Virus record (IMG/VR): IMGVR_UViG_3300040771_000154
Location: 1 to 34,735 of that record
Source: a virus
Length of the DNA: 34,735 nt
Strand: one strand, 5' to 3'
Of the stretch, positions 1-8,619 are shown piece after piece; positions within the stretch are counted from its first letter, which is position 1; every line of letters begins with the position of its first letter. A model generated the notes under the pieces. It made no database searches. It saw nothing but the letters and a program-made list of their open reading frames with translations, and was not told where the DNA came from. Made by a program: the position numbers and the translations under genes.

Positions 1-217
1 CTTCTGAACTTGCAAAAGATTGCGCTTTATTTGACGTGAAAAAATTCTTTGTCAAATAAGCAATTGCAGTCACTAATAACACTTTAATTTCTGGACTAAC
101 ATTTAATGAGGGAACGAACGTTTCTTGCAACCAATTAAAAACTGTTGCTAAAATTGCTATTAACAACCCTTTACCCAAATCTAGCCAATTAAGGCTTAAA
201 AAACTACTCTGTTTCAT
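1..217 (-). CDS. Small membrane protein, holin candidate (5' part; continues across the window edge)
   Basis: The ATG is at 217 and 72 codons are readable before the edge. The protein has two hydrophobic stretches, at about residues 17-34 and 45-58, separated by a short polar segment. The frame continues exactly at the right edge of the window, giving an 85-residue protein that ends PTKPKK. Small two-segment membrane proteins next to an endolysin are commonly holins. Here the gene is followed, across the edge, by two further membrane proteins and a GH24 lysozyme. The holin role is inference from topology and neighbours. No signature sequence was recognised. Confidence 0.6.
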   Translation of the reverse strand, partial: MKQSSFLSLNWLDLGKGLLIAILATVFNWLQETFVPSLNVSPEIKVLLVTAIAYLTKNFFTSNKAQSFASSE

Positions 218-232
218 ATTATATTTATTTAA

Positions 233-769
233 TTAATTACGTGAAATCCCTTGAATGCTTAATGATGAATATTCTATTGATGTAACCCCTACTGTTGCAG
301 TGTTTAGTCTAACAAATATTTTAAAACCATTTACTTTTAAAGCGTCACCGATATATAGAGGTAATGTAAAAGGTTTGTTTTTAAAGTTTGTATTAAATAA
401 AGTTACATCGTAAACATCAGTAAATCCACCTTGATTTTCAAAAGGGAAATTTAACGGTACGCCTGCGCTAATTCCGTTCGGTATTTGTATTCTCAATTGC
501 AAAGACGCTCTTGTACTTATAATTGTGCTTAACGTTTCAAACTCAAATAACAAATTGAAGTTATGAGGGTATACATCGTTATAAGTAAATAAATTTGTGC
601 CTACATTATAATCAAACATAAATTTACCGCTTATAGGGTCTTTTCCGTAAGTATTCATAGTTTTACCCGATTCCGTGCCATTGTAGACCAATTCTTGAAA
701 AGTAGTTGTAAGCACTAAGGGCGTTGTTCTACTTACTATTAAACGAGGGTCTGCGCTAGATTGTGCCAT
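233..769 (-). CDS. Small beta-rich virion or tail accessory protein
   Basis: This 178-residue protein of alternating polar and hydrophobic residues is predicted mostly beta. It begins only 3 bases after the tailspike gene and precedes the holin candidate. It has no signal peptide, membrane segment or catalytic motif. The position directly after the tailspike suggests a spike or fibre accessory, a tail-tip decoration protein or a spike chaperone. A TNF/C1q-like receptor-binding head is possible from length and beta content, but this is not demonstrated. The family was not recognised. Confidence 0.6.
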   Translation of the reverse strand: MAQSSADPRLIVSRTTPLVLTTTFQELVYNGTESGKTMNTYGKDPISGKFMFDYNVGTNLFTYNDVYPHNFNLLFEFETLSTIISTRASLQLRIQIPNGISAGVPLNFPFENQGGFTDVYDVTLFNTNFKNKPFTLPLYIGDALKVNGFKIFVRLNTATVGVTSIEYSSLSIQGISRN

Positions 770-772
770 ATT

Positions 773-3259
773 TTATAAAATTATATATTGTGATAAATTT
801 GCCCCTATTGTTGTTTTTGAGTATTGACCGCTAACAACTAGTGTACTTGCTCCGTCAATATTAACCCCTCCTACGCTTTGAATTAATACGCTATTTGCTG
901 AGCTATCCATTTTTTTAACGGTTAATTTATAGCCTTGTAAAGCCGTAAAAGTAGGTAGAGTAACAGTAATATTCCCACTTGTTGTGTTTACACTTAAAAT
1001 TAACTCGTTATTGTTTACAAAGTCACCTATTACAACTGTTTTGTTAGCTGTGATTGTTTGATTTGCGTATAAAGTTTGACCTTTAGTAACGAAGTGGTTA
1101 AAAGCGGTAGCATTTGCCCCTTGCATTGTACCATCAAGATTAACTCTCGCTTTTTCATTGTTATTTACGTCTCTAAATGTAGCGATTATACTTCCTGTTC
1201 CGTTATTTCTTATGTTTGCTCCAACAACCCCTACAGTAACTATACCGTAATCATTATTTGACTCAAAACTAGCACCAGCCGCAGCACCTGTCCCAGTGTT
1301 AATAGCAGTAAAAGCAGGATTTCCATTATTGGCTAAATTTATTGTTTTTACACCTGTTATAGTTTGAACTCCTGTCAACTTAACATTCCCACTATCAGCA
1401 TTTGTTACAAAAGAAGTAGTAGCAATTGTACTACTTAAAACTTTCTCAAAAATTCCTGTACTTGAGTTCCGTGTTAAAAAGTCATAAGACCCTGCACTTG
1501 TGGTTGGCGTATCTGATAAGGTGATCCCCGCAATTTGCATTTTCTCCCCTCCTAAGAAATCTCCGTACATATTAGATAGATTAGCAAGCTGAACGGTATA
1601 CTCACTTATATCCGATCCCTCAACTCTGTTCCCTAATATAGTAGAATAACCTGCCCCGTTACCTCCAACTCCAAAAAATGCAATACCATAGTCTCCGCAA
1701 TTTATAATGATGTTGTTTGAAATCACGTTATACTTACCGTTAGTCGATCTAATTCCAGATCTATTCAATGCCGTATCTCTTACGCTATTCCCTATTACAT
1801 AAACATTGCTGGCGTTTTCTAAATTAATCGCTTCTAAACCACTATTTGACACGGTATTTCCTGATACTAAGCAGGGAGAAGATATAGGAGTGAATGGTAT
1901 GCCGTCAACCGTAGGATCTACAGTTATACCTATTAATGTAGAATTATGCACCGTATTGCCTAACACTTTAGTGTTTTGATTTTGAGTTTTAGAAGGGTCT
2001 CCACCGCCTATCTGTATACCGTTAGTTCCGTTGTTTTTAAAAGTACTGTTTTCAATAGAGCAATTCAAGGAATATGTTACGCTGTAACCACTGCTTAACG
2101 TGTTATTAGCTTGGCTGTTTATAACTGATATTTCGCCCGCATCGGTAAAATAGAAGCCCAAATCTGAACCCTCAGAAACACAACCGTCTAAAGTAATGTT
2201 TCTAACGTGTTTAATGTGAAAATTGTTTACGTCGCAATTATAGACTTTACAATTAGTAAGCTTACTATTGACATCTGGCGCATTATTGTTAAAAGGACTC
2301 CCCCCTTGACCACTTAGAAAAAATCCAAACTGCCACCCGTTAATAATAGTAACGTCCTCAGCAATAAAATTAGTCCAAGAAGGAGGATTCATATATATAC
2401 CATTGCCTAATATCTGACTTGCTGGATTAGTGGTATTGGCTTTATTCAAATCAATTGTAACCCCTTTAATAACACACCCATTTGTAGCTACTAATACACC
2501 GTTGAAATTTACGGTAGCGGAATTTTTTATTTTAATTGTAGCACCATAGCCTAACAGTGTTAAACCTGTTGTATTAATAGCCCCAGAAACAAGATATATT
2601 TTTTTAGGCGTTAATTGAACTATTTCCCCAATAGAGGCGCTCATTGTTAATATCAATGCAGCCGTATCATCTGTTGCGTTATCCCCTTTAGCACCGAACC
2701 ATTCTGGGCGTATGTGTAAGAAGTCTCTCTTAAAAAACTCACCGCCTAATTGAAAAAAAATAATTCCGTCAACCGTTGGTGTTCCCGTTACTTTTGATAA
2801 AGTAATTTCTTCACCCGTGTATTGGTCTAAGATGCCGTACAAAACATCCCCTTTTCTTTGAGCTAAAGAAAGGGATTCGTTTGATTTAATCCATGCAAAA
2901 TTTATTGTAGTCCACGTACCAGCACTACGACCAAACACCCCCGCTGTAGTTACATCTTCAACAAAATCTAAATTGTTATCAAATTGAGATAATAAAGTAG
3001 GTTTGTTTTTTATAAAAGCAGGGTTTAAAGGATCGTTTATTGCGAAATCACTTTGACTTGACACGCTAGGGTCGATACTGTCTAACTTAGCTTTGTCTAC
3101 AGCTGAAAAATTAACGTCCGTTAAACTTTTACCTGTTACTTTATCAACCTTATTTGCGTATAATTCGTCAAAATTATCGTCTGATTTAACAAAAGCTTGT
3201 CTTAATGGGTCTCCCAATCCATCATTTGCAAAGCTATAATTTATTTTCTTTTGTGCCAT
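773..3259 (-). CDS. Tailspike / tail fibre with pectate-lyase-type right-handed beta-helix
   Basis: At 828 residues this is the largest virion protein. The N-terminus (residues about 17-34) has the GDPLRQAF...NFDELY pattern common at the base of phage tail fibres. At 184-200 the motif RPEWFGAKGDNATDDTA marks the start of a pectate-lyase-superfamily beta-helix. Residues about 230-560 follow a parallel beta-helix pattern: repeated short strands with Asn ladders and many NxV/NxI rungs. A Ser/Thr/Asn-rich C-terminal part ends in a small beta domain. It probably binds and depolymerises a surface polysaccharide. Catalytic residues cannot be assigned by eye. The start abuts the connector gene (stop at 3260), so the two are translationally coupled. 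Confidence 0.85.
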   Translation of the reverse strand: MAQKKINYSFANDGLGDPLRQAFVKSDDNFDELYANKVDKVTGKSLTDVNFSAVDKAKLDSIDPSVSSQSDFAINDPLNPAFIKNKPTLLSQFDNNLDFVEDVTTAGVFGRSAGTWTTINFAWIKSNESLSLAQRKGDVLYGILDQYTGEEITLSKVTGTPTVDGIIFFQLGGEFFKRDFLHIRPEWFGAKGDNATDDTAALILTMSASIGEIVQLTPKKIYLVSGAINTTGLTLLGYGATIKIKNSATVNFNGVLVATNGCVIKGVTIDLNKANTTNPASQILGNGIYMNPPSWTNFIAEDVTIINGWQFGFFLSGQGGSPFNNNAPDVNSKLTNCKVYNCDVNNFHIKHVRNITLDGCVSEGSDLGFYFTDAGEISVINSQANNTLSSGYSVTYSLNCSIENSTFKNNGTNGIQIGGGDPSKTQNQNTKVLGNTVHNSTLIGITVDPTVDGIPFTPISSPCLVSGNTVSNSGLEAINLENASNVYVIGNSVRDTALNRSGIRSTNGKYNVISNNIIINCGDYGIAFFGVGGNGAGYSTILGNRVEGSDISEYTVQLANLSNMYGDFLGGEKMQIAGITLSDTPTTSAGSYDFLTRNSSTGIFEKVLSSTIATTSFVTNADSGNVKLTGVQTITGVKTINLANNGNPAFTAINTGTGAAAGASFESNNDYGIVTVGVVGANIRNNGTGSIIATFRDVNNNEKARVNLDGTMQGANATAFNHFVTKGQTLYANQTITANKTVVIGDFVNNNELILSVNTTSGNITVTLPTFTALQGYKLTVKKMDSSANSVLIQSVGGVNIDGASTLVVSGQYSKTTIGANLSQYIIL

Positions 3260-3724
3260 CTAGTAGAAATCATTAAAATTAGTGGTTTCTTCGTCTTTCT
3301 TTTCGTAATCCCATTCTGGAATGGTTGTATTTCCCATAAATTTACGAAAATTATCTTCAATAGTTACGGCTAAATTCTTGTATTGATCTGCTAATTGATA
3401 AGTTTTTTGAGTAGGCTGACCGTTTGCCACTGATAAAATAGTATTCCCAATGTTAGACTGCTTTACCTCATTGAATAAAGTAAAATAATAAGCAGTATAA
3501 AATACGTGCATATCAATAATGTACTTATCATAAATTGTCTTGTAAATACCTTGTAAATTAGCAAAATCATTAGTTATTTTATCAACTAAAGACTGACCTA
3601 AAACCCTAGTAACATCTGAAATTTGAGCGTAGTATATTTTCTGTAAAATAAGTTCGTTATCCGTTGCGCTACTTATTGAAGTTGTTGCTTTAAATTGTTC
3701 CGCTGTTATAAATAATTTTGTCAT
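3260..3724 (-). CDS. Head-tail connector / head-completion protein (DUF6712-like)
   Basis: This 154-residue protein is mainly helical. It opens with TKLFITAEQFKATTSI and a helix rich in charged residues, then LGQSLVDKI. This pattern recalls the DUF6712-type connector adaptors placed after the portal in Bacteroidota phages. It overlaps the portal stop codon by 4 bases (ATGA) and is followed immediately by the tailspike, which fits a gp6-type connector in the neck. The assignment rests on position and pattern. No catalytic residues are expected. Confidence 0.6.
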   Translation of the reverse strand: MTKLFITAEQFKATTSISSATDNELILQKIYYAQISDVTRVLGQSLVDKITNDFANLQGIYKTIYDKYIIDMHVFYTAYYFTLFNEVKQSNIGNTILSVANGQPTQKTYQLADQYKNLAVTIEDNFRKFMGNTTIPEWDYEKKDEETTNFNDFY

Positions 3725-4875
3725 ATAGTTTCGTTATTTGTACTTTGTGGAACTTCTTCTGCTTTCTTAAACTCTTCAAAATCTTCAAACTCTAAAACAA
3801 TATTAACATCAATCAATTTGAATAACTTTGTCAATCCATCAATTACAACTTTTCGCAAAGGGTTTATATTCCTTCTATACATTTCCTTTGTAGCTACTAA
3901 AATTTCGTCAGCGTTTGAACTAAAACCACTCGCATTATTTGAACCACTAAAAAGTATTTTAGGAGCACTATGAGCTACAATAATTTTTCTTTCGCATTCC
4001 TCTGCAAAAAATACATTTTGCTGGTTTAAATTAGGCGTTTCTACTTGGTCAATTGTAGTTGCATCCAGTTCGTTTGTATTATAAGAAACAACTACGTGAT
4101 GCTTAGGACTTCCACCCGTGTAATCATCTTTTATTTTTTTAGCTTTTTCTTCTTTTACTGTTTCGCTCATCCCTTTTGATCCATTGAAATTAATAACCGT
4201 AGTTATTTTATTTTCAAATTGAAAGTGCGTTTTAGTATTTTGACCTAAATAACCCTCAGCAATGCAATAATTAATTCCGCTAAAATAGTCTGGCAAAGGG
4301 TAGTATTTGTTTTTAGTTACTCTTTGAACTATAACTAATTCACAACCAGCTTGAAACGTACCGTCGAATTTTTTACATGCTGTAGGTCTATATGTTCCGC
4401 TTCTTTTCCAATCCTCAGAATGCCAATAAGCAACTACTCTAGGCTTTACCATTCTATCATCTATTTCCACTGCTATCTCTTCAATAGGCACATATTCAAA
4501 TCTCAATATTTGTCTGTCTTTTTCTGAATCATTCCAAATAACTTGTAAACAAAAACCTCCAAACAGTTTAACATCTAAGCATATTAATTCAACCGTATCT
4601 TCGTCTAAATATCTTGAAATATCCAAACTCGATCCTGTGTTTTTTAACCCATTTGCATACATGAAATTTACAAATGAATTAATTATACTTTGATTAGTAG
4701 GGCTGTCGTCGTAAGCGTCACGCAAAGTTTTGTAATTTGAATTGTTAGCGCCATTACAAACTATATTAAATCCATTCTGAGTAACTAAAGGATTTATTTC
4801 AATAGGTTGCCAAGCTGACATTTTAACGACATCATTACTCATTGAATACACATTATTTTCTTTTTTTACTGCCAT
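3721..4875 (-). CDS. Portal protein
   Basis: This 384-residue protein has the features of compact phage portals: an N-terminal extension, a mixed alpha/beta clip and wing region (residues about 60-240), and a C-terminal helical part with AEECERKIIVAHSAP followed by GSNNASGFSSNADEI. The latter resembles the stem and crown region of HK97/PBSX-type portals. Portals form the dodecameric DNA-entry ring and dock the terminase. The gene overlaps its neighbours by 10 and 4 bases. It lies about 11 kb downstream of the terminase and after the capsid gene, which is atypical because portals usually follow the large terminase directly. Confidence 0.75.
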   Translation of the reverse strand: MAVKKENNVYSMSNDVVKMSAWQPIEINPLVTQNGFNIVCNGANNSNYKTLRDAYDDSPTNQSIINSFVNFMYANGLKNTGSSLDISRYLDEDTVELICLDVKLFGGFCLQVIWNDSEKDRQILRFEYVPIEEIAVEIDDRMVKPRVVAYWHSEDWKRSGTYRPTACKKFDGTFQAGCELVIVQRVTKNKYYPLPDYFSGINYCIAEGYLGQNTKTHFQFENKITTVINFNGSKGMSETVKEEKAKKIKDDYTGGSPKHHVVVSYNTNELDATTIDQVETPNLNQQNVFFAEECERKIIVAHSAPKILFSGSNNASGFSSNADEILVATKEMYRRNINPLRKVVIDGLTKLFKLIDVNIVLEFEDFEEFKKAEEVPQSTNNETI

Positions 4876-5150
4876 CTTTTTGTATCTTGAGTTTGTGCGC
4901 TATAATTTTGAATATCAGTTCCGTTTTTTAAAAATATAATTTTGCCTTTATAAACTATTTCGTTATTTGAAGTAATTGTAAAAGCATAATTTTGTCCCTC
5001 TGTAAATAATGAAGTGTTCAATATTGTAACTTGATTATTACTAACAACATTTTGAACTTCTAATCCTTCATCAAAAGTTAAAACAGCTGAATTAAAAGTA
5101 AATCGAGGAACAAATTTAAAAATAGTAGTATTAGGCGTGATTACTTTCAT
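4866..5150 (-). CDS. Small structural protein of unknown role between tube and portal genes
   Basis: This 94-residue protein is predicted beta-rich. It has a hydrophobic core pattern (FKFVPRFTF, AVLTFDEGLEV, YKGKIIFLKNG) and no membrane segment. It starts after the terminator hairpin at 5163..5186 and overlaps the portal start by 10 bases, so the two are coupled. It may be a head-decoration or neck protein. No family was recognised. Confidence 0.5.
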   Translation of the reverse strand: MKVITPNTTIFKFVPRFTFNSAVLTFDEGLEVQNVVSNNQVTILNTSLFTEGQNYAFTITSNNEIVYKGKIIFLKNGTDIQNYSAQTQDTKRWQ

Positions 5151-5162
5151 ATTTTAAGGTAA

Positions 5163-5186
5163 AAAAGGCGGGATTAACCGCCTTTT
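5163..5186 (-). terminator. Hairpin terminator after the tube-like gene
   Basis: A perfect 9-bp stem (AAAAGGCGG with CCGCCTTTT) has a 6-nt loop and a T run on the minus-strand side. It lies just after the stop of the 5191..6069 gene and before the small gene that precedes the portal. It could lower portal expression relative to capsid and tube. Confidence 0.75.
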
Positions 5187-5190
5187 ATTG

Positions 5191-6069
5191 TTAATACGCT
5201 AATCTTGAATCAGTAAATTCTGCAACCGCTGTAGGTGTCAATAGATACTTTCTAAAAGAATCTGACTCTTCGGTATTAATTGTAATAGTAACACCGTCAA
5301 GTTCGCCATCTGTAGCACCTGTTGAATCAACTACGCTAGAAATCATACACCCAAATTGACTACCTACTGCGAAAATTTCGCCTGTTTTGTACTCAATAAA
5401 TCCTACGAAATCAGTTTTAGTTATTTCATCAACTAATTCAGATAAAGCAATGTTATCCATTCCACCACCTGAGAATAATGTTAGACTAAATTCGCCTTTA
5501 CGTCCTCCTGATCTGGTGTCAGGGTTTTGAGTTAAGGTATCGTTAAAACCTGTAGTTGTGCTTTTAACGTCAAATCTTGCTATTTTTCCACCCGATGGAG
5601 CTGTAGCAAACTGCATATAACTAGGTAAAGTTAAAACTCCACCACTACCAACGTTCTGACCTATTGTAGATACCGCAATTGATCCTGTAGCTCCTGTAGT
5701 TCCAGCTGAATAAATAGGGTCTAATCTATCGCCTATTGTGTTAGCTGTGAATATTACGTTTGTTCCTGTTCCGCTTGTCGTATATCCCGTAAATGATGTA
5801 GCTCTTATTTTAGTAGCTACTATGCTAGCTGCATCGCCTGTCAATACTGCTACTGTTGTAGCTGCACCGTTTAAAGTAACCGTTACATTTGATGAAGTAG
5901 TAGCTGCTGCCGTAATGTTTAAACTCACAACTTGCGCAACTCCTAAAGATGAACTATTTGCAACAATTCTACTTAATGAATCAAATCGAGCAATAGAAAA
6001 GGATCTTATACCTATTTTCTTTTTTACGCAATTAAGATTGCGTGATTTTGGTAGTGCTAATGTACACAT
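5191..6069 (-). CDS. Major tail tube-like or major virion protein with an inserted domain
   Basis: This 292-residue protein lies directly after the major capsid gene and has its own terminators on both sides, a pattern typical of very abundant virion proteins. The core (residues 1-40 and about 140-292) includes TKTDFVGFIEYKTGEIFAVGSQFG and reads as a beta-rich tube-like fold. Residues about 45-135 (VVSLNITAAATTSSNVTVTLNG onward) form a low-complexity Ala/Thr/Gly-rich beta module that looks inserted. Similar modules recur in phage tail proteins. A tail tube is favoured over a second capsid protein, but this is inference. Confidence 0.5.
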   Translation of the reverse strand: MCTLALPKSRNLNCVKKKIGIRSFSIARFDSLSRIVANSSSLGVAQVVSLNITAAATTSSNVTVTLNGAATTVAVLTGDAASIVATKIRATSFTGYTTSGTGTNVIFTANTIGDRLDPIYSAGTTGATGSIAVSTIGQNVGSGGVLTLPSYMQFATAPSGGKIARFDVKSTTTGFNDTLTQNPDTRSGGRKGEFSLTLFSGGGMDNIALSELVDEITKTDFVGFIEYKTGEIFAVGSQFGCMISSVVDSTGATDGELDGVTITINTEESDSFRKYLLTPTAVAEFTDSRLAY

Positions 6070-6085
6070 ATAATTTAAGGTATTA

Positions 6086-6109
6086 AAAGGGAGTTTTCAC
6101 GCTCCCTTT
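6086..6109 (-). terminator. Hairpin terminator after the major capsid gene
   Basis: An 8-bp perfect stem (AAAGGGAG with CTCCCTTT) has an 8-nt loop and then a T run on the minus strand. It sits in the 48-bp gap between the capsid stop (6118) and the next start (6069). Partial termination here would give excess capsid transcript. Confidence 0.75.
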
Positions 6110-6117
6110 GATTAATG

Positions 6118-7140
6118 TTATCCTACGTATAAAACGTTAAATTTTTGATTAGCTACGTGTGCACCAATTGATAATACAGATTTAATAAACATATCTTCTC
6201 TGTTTTCTGCAATTTTATCAATTTTCATTGTGTTGTTATCGCTTGCTAAATCAGTAACCCAGAATAAGTGAGATTTTAAAGCTACAATAATCACATTGTT
6301 AGGAATTGGAACGAACTCAATTAACACACCGTTAAAATAAAATTCAGTTGCTGCAGTATTTACATCAAAAGGTTTTTTAAAATCAGTAACAACATTGTTA
6401 GCTGCTACAATTATTTGCTTGATGTTTTTAGGCGCATATATGATAGGCTGTTCTGTACCATCTAAAACCTCTGCAGGAATTGCTGCGTAAATTTTATCAA
6501 ATTCTGCTTTTACGTTAGAAGCTGTAATTGTAGTTCCTGCAACCTTAATACGTGTCCCTAAAGCTGCTGTTTGCGTAGCATTAGAATCATTGTAAATCAT
6601 TTTAACTAAAATACCATCAATTTGCGAGGCTGTCAAAGCGGCTACCGCTGTTTTTTCTGCAGCACCTACTGCGTTATTTGTTGTCCCTGCTGTTAGAGCT
6701 GCTACCGCTGTCTTAGTAACTGCTGTCGCACCATTCCAGAATTCATTTTCCAAAGCTAAAGACATTTTTTTAGCGTAAATTCCACCGATTACAATTCTTT
6801 CAAATTCTGAACTCATATTGTTCCACGCTCCTGCTGCCATATCTCTTTTGAAACGAGAGAAACGTAAATTGTCAGGGCAAAACTCTTGGTAAAACATCGC
6901 TTTTTTAGGAGTCACTACTGAATCAAAAGCGCTTAAAGCTCCTGAGCTTGTAGGTAATCCACAAACAAATTCTTGTAGCGTAGCTGTTGCACTAGCTTCG
7001 GTAAATATTGTTTCTGCTTTTACGTCAGTTTCAAATGTAACTAACCCTTTTGAAATCGTAAGGTTTTCAAATAAAACCTCTTCTATAATAGGCTCCGCTG
7101 CTACGCCTCTAATATCTACTTTATTATAAGTAATTGCCAT
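6118..7140 (-). CDS. Major capsid protein
   Basis: This 340-residue protein follows the protease-scaffold gene and is followed by a strong terminator. Its features fit an HK97-fold capsid: an N-terminal arm, ETDVKAETIFTEASATATLQEF as the start of the shell domain, YQEFCPDNLRFSRFKRDMAAGAW, and a C-terminal segment (FYFNGVLIEFVPIPNNVIIVALKSHLFWVTDLASD) typical of major capsid proteins of Bacteroidota siphoviruses. Residues about 143-170 carry a short internal duplication of KTAVAALTA. The capsid role is assigned from context plus pattern, with good but not absolute certainty. Confidence 0.75.
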   Translation of the reverse strand: MAITYNKVDIRGVAAEPIIEEVLFENLTISKGLVTFETDVKAETIFTEASATATLQEFVCGLPTSSGALSAFDSVVTPKKAMFYQEFCPDNLRFSRFKRDMAAGAWNNMSSEFERIVIGGIYAKKMSLALENEFWNGATAVTKTAVAALTAGTTNNAVGAAEKTAVAALTASQIDGILVKMIYNDSNATQTAALGTRIKVAGTTITASNVKAEFDKIYAAIPAEVLDGTEQPIIYAPKNIKQIIVAANNVVTDFKKPFDVNTAATEFYFNGVLIEFVPIPNNVIIVALKSHLFWVTDLASDNNTMKIDKIAENREDMFIKSVLSIGAHVANQKFNVLYVG

Positions 7141-7167
7141 ACTTTTATTGTTTTTTAATTATTAAAT

Positions 7168-8100
7168 TTACTTTGTTGCTCTAAATTTCTCTAAAGGTGT
7201 CATTTTACTATAATCTTTTTTCTCTACAGGAACATCAGCCAATCTTTGACTTGACATTTTAACTGCTTTGTAACTGTCAAAAGCCTTAGTAACTTCTTCA
7301 AGTTGTGCGCTCATTAAAGTAGCATCGTTTTCATTTTTAGCTTTTTCAGCTTCTAAATCATCGATTTTCTTTTGCAACTCTACAATAGTAGCCTGTGCAA
7401 TTTCTAATTCGCTTGGTTCTGCTGGCATTTCTTCCGCCATTTCTTCAGGTTCTTCTTTAACCTCTTCTACAGCTTCGGAAGTTTCGTATACAGGCTTTTC
7501 ATCATCGCTAATGGCACTCATCAGGATAGCCTTGAAATCTTCCAATTTTTCTAAGATTGTTTTTTTCATATTAATATTACTAAATTTAGAGATAGGACTA
7601 TCCGTATCTTCTTCCGTATCTAAGTGACCTTCAATTGAAAGTCCTTGCAATAATTGATTTTGTATTTTGTTTAAAACATCTTCGCTTTCACACTTGTACC
7701 CCATTATCCAAGTGCCTTGTTTTTGCAATGGCATTCCTAAAGCCTTGCTTTTATCATTTCCAGGGTCTGTGACTATCCAACTTTCAACAGGATAAACTCC
7801 CTCGGTATCTGTGTCTTGGTGTTCTATATTTGTATTAGCGTTACCATTTTGTTTAAAATAGTTGTTTGCTAGTTGCTCTACTGTTTCTGAATCATAATAA
7901 ACTAAATATTTTTCGCCTGTGTTGGGGTCTATCCTTTGTATCTTAACATCTGGAATCATTACAGGCGAATAAAACACGCCTTTAATTTCTTGCGCTGCCA
8001 TAAGCACCAAGTCGCCCTCTCCTACTGCTGGATTTTTAACTATAGAAACTTTAAAGACTCCTTTTTTATCAGGATTGTATTTATATTTTAGTATTTTCAT
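7168..8100 (-). CDS. XkdF-like prohead protease fused to scaffold
   Basis: Residues about 1-175 match the XkdF family of putative phage serine proteases: SPVMIPDVKIQRIDPNTGEKYLVYY, NTNIEHQDTDTEGVYPVESWIV, GTWIMGYKC, QGLSIEGH. Residues about 190-290 are Glu-rich and predicted coiled coil, as in capsid scaffolds. The C-terminus is Lys-rich (PLEKFRATK). Protease and scaffold fused in one gene directly before the capsid gene is a common arrangement. The protein should template prohead assembly and then cleave itself. The gene is preceded by a promoter-hairpin-terminator module at 8116..8224. Confidence 0.8.
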   Translation of the reverse strand: MKILKYKYNPDKKGVFKVSIVKNPAVGEGDLVLMAAQEIKGVFYSPVMIPDVKIQRIDPNTGEKYLVYYDSETVEQLANNYFKQNGNANTNIEHQDTDTEGVYPVESWIVTDPGNDKSKALGMPLQKQGTWIMGYKCESEDVLNKIQNQLLQGLSIEGHLDTEEDTDSPISKFSNINMKKTILEKLEDFKAILMSAISDDEKPVYETSEAVEEVKEEPEEMAEEMPAEPSELEIAQATIVELQKKIDDLEAEKAKNENDATLMSAQLEEVTKAFDSYKAVKMSSQRLADVPVEKKDYSKMTPLEKFRATK

Positions 8101-8115
8101 TTGCGTATAACGATA

Positions 8116-8149
8116 AAAAGCCTACTCGCAATTAAGCAAGTAGGCTTTT
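8116..8149 (-). terminator. Terminator hairpin just upstream of the protease-scaffold gene
   Basis: An 11-bp perfect stem (AAAAGCCTACT with AGTAGGCTTTT) has a 12-nt loop and a T run on the minus strand. It lies 16 bases upstream of the ATG at 8100, inside the leader that follows a -7-like box at 8217..8224. It can end the upstream transcript, or act as an attenuator or the end of a small RNA. Confidence 0.75.
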
Positions 8150-8224
8150 ATTTTTGAATTACTAACTAATACCATATATTTTGGTTGATACGTGCCACTT
8201 CACACGCTGAGTTAAGCAAACTTA
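8150..8224 (-). promoter_or_regulatory. -7 box and UGAAGU-loop hairpin leader (copy B)
   Basis: On the minus strand TAAGTTTG (8217..8224) fits the Bacteroidota -7 box TAnnTTTG; no clear -33 box is seen. Downstream is a small hairpin, CGTG/CACG (8191..8206), with an 8-nt loop reading UGAAGUGG, then the terminator at 8116..8149 and the ATG at 8100. The same order and nearly the same loop occur in copy A at 8620..8714. Confidence 0.45.
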
Positions 8225-8239
8225 CAAAAAATATTTTAA

Positions 8240-8578
8240 TTAATCGCTGTAATTAAATAAAATATTTTTATCAAACAAAGCTTTAAATATGTCTTCGTTA
8301 CTTTCTTTTTTCAAACAAACATTCATAGCATCGTCATACCTTTCATTCATTCCGTTAAAAAGTATTTTAGGTCTTGGATAAATCAAAGTAGGTGGCTTTT
8401 TAAATTCATGCAACCCCCATACTATAACTATATAACCCTTAACGTATCTAATGTCTAAACCGCCATCTTGTAAAGTAGAAAAGTCATTTATATTATTTTC
8501 TACATACGTACTGTTTATTCTGCGAAAAGGCTTAAATCCTAAATCTTCTAATAAGTATTTTGTAAAATGTTTTTTCAT
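8240..8578 (-). CDS. Moron-like hypothetical protein inside the late operon
   Basis: This 112-residue protein begins MKKHFTKYLLEDLGFKPF and contains a YVKGYIVIVWGLHEF strand. No family was recognised and no signal or membrane segment is evident. It stands alone between the tape-measure and protease-scaffold genes, with a -7-like box and terminator hairpin before it and another such pair after it. That is how morons (accessory genes with their own expression signals) sit in late operons. It may act on the host or on superinfecting phage rather than being structural. The function is unknown. Confidence 0.6.
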   Translation of the reverse strand: MKKHFTKYLLEDLGFKPFRRINSTYVENNINDFSTLQDGGLDIRYVKGYIVIVWGLHEFKKPPTLIYPRPKILFNGMNERYDDAMNVCLKKESNEDIFKALFDKNILFNYSD

Positions 8579-8595
8579 TAATTTTATAAATTAAA

Positions 8596-8619
8596 AAAGC
8601 ACCCGATTAAAGGTGCTTT
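8596..8619 (-). terminator. Terminator hairpin upstream of the moron-like gene
   Basis: A perfect 8-bp stem (AAAGCACC with GGTGCTTT) has an 8-nt loop and a run of six T on the minus-strand side. It is 18 bases upstream of the ATG at 8578 and downstream of the -7 box and small hairpin of leader A. It ends the tape-measure transcript or a short leader RNA. Confidence 0.75.

Noticed and set aside
773-3259. Diversity-generating retroelement acting on the tailspike
   Set aside because: No reverse transcriptase gene and no template/variable repeat pair were seen in the window.
5738-6073. 111-codon plus-strand open frame
   Set aside because: It is the mirror of the tube-like gene's Ala/Thr/Val-rich insert, a known source of open antisense frames.
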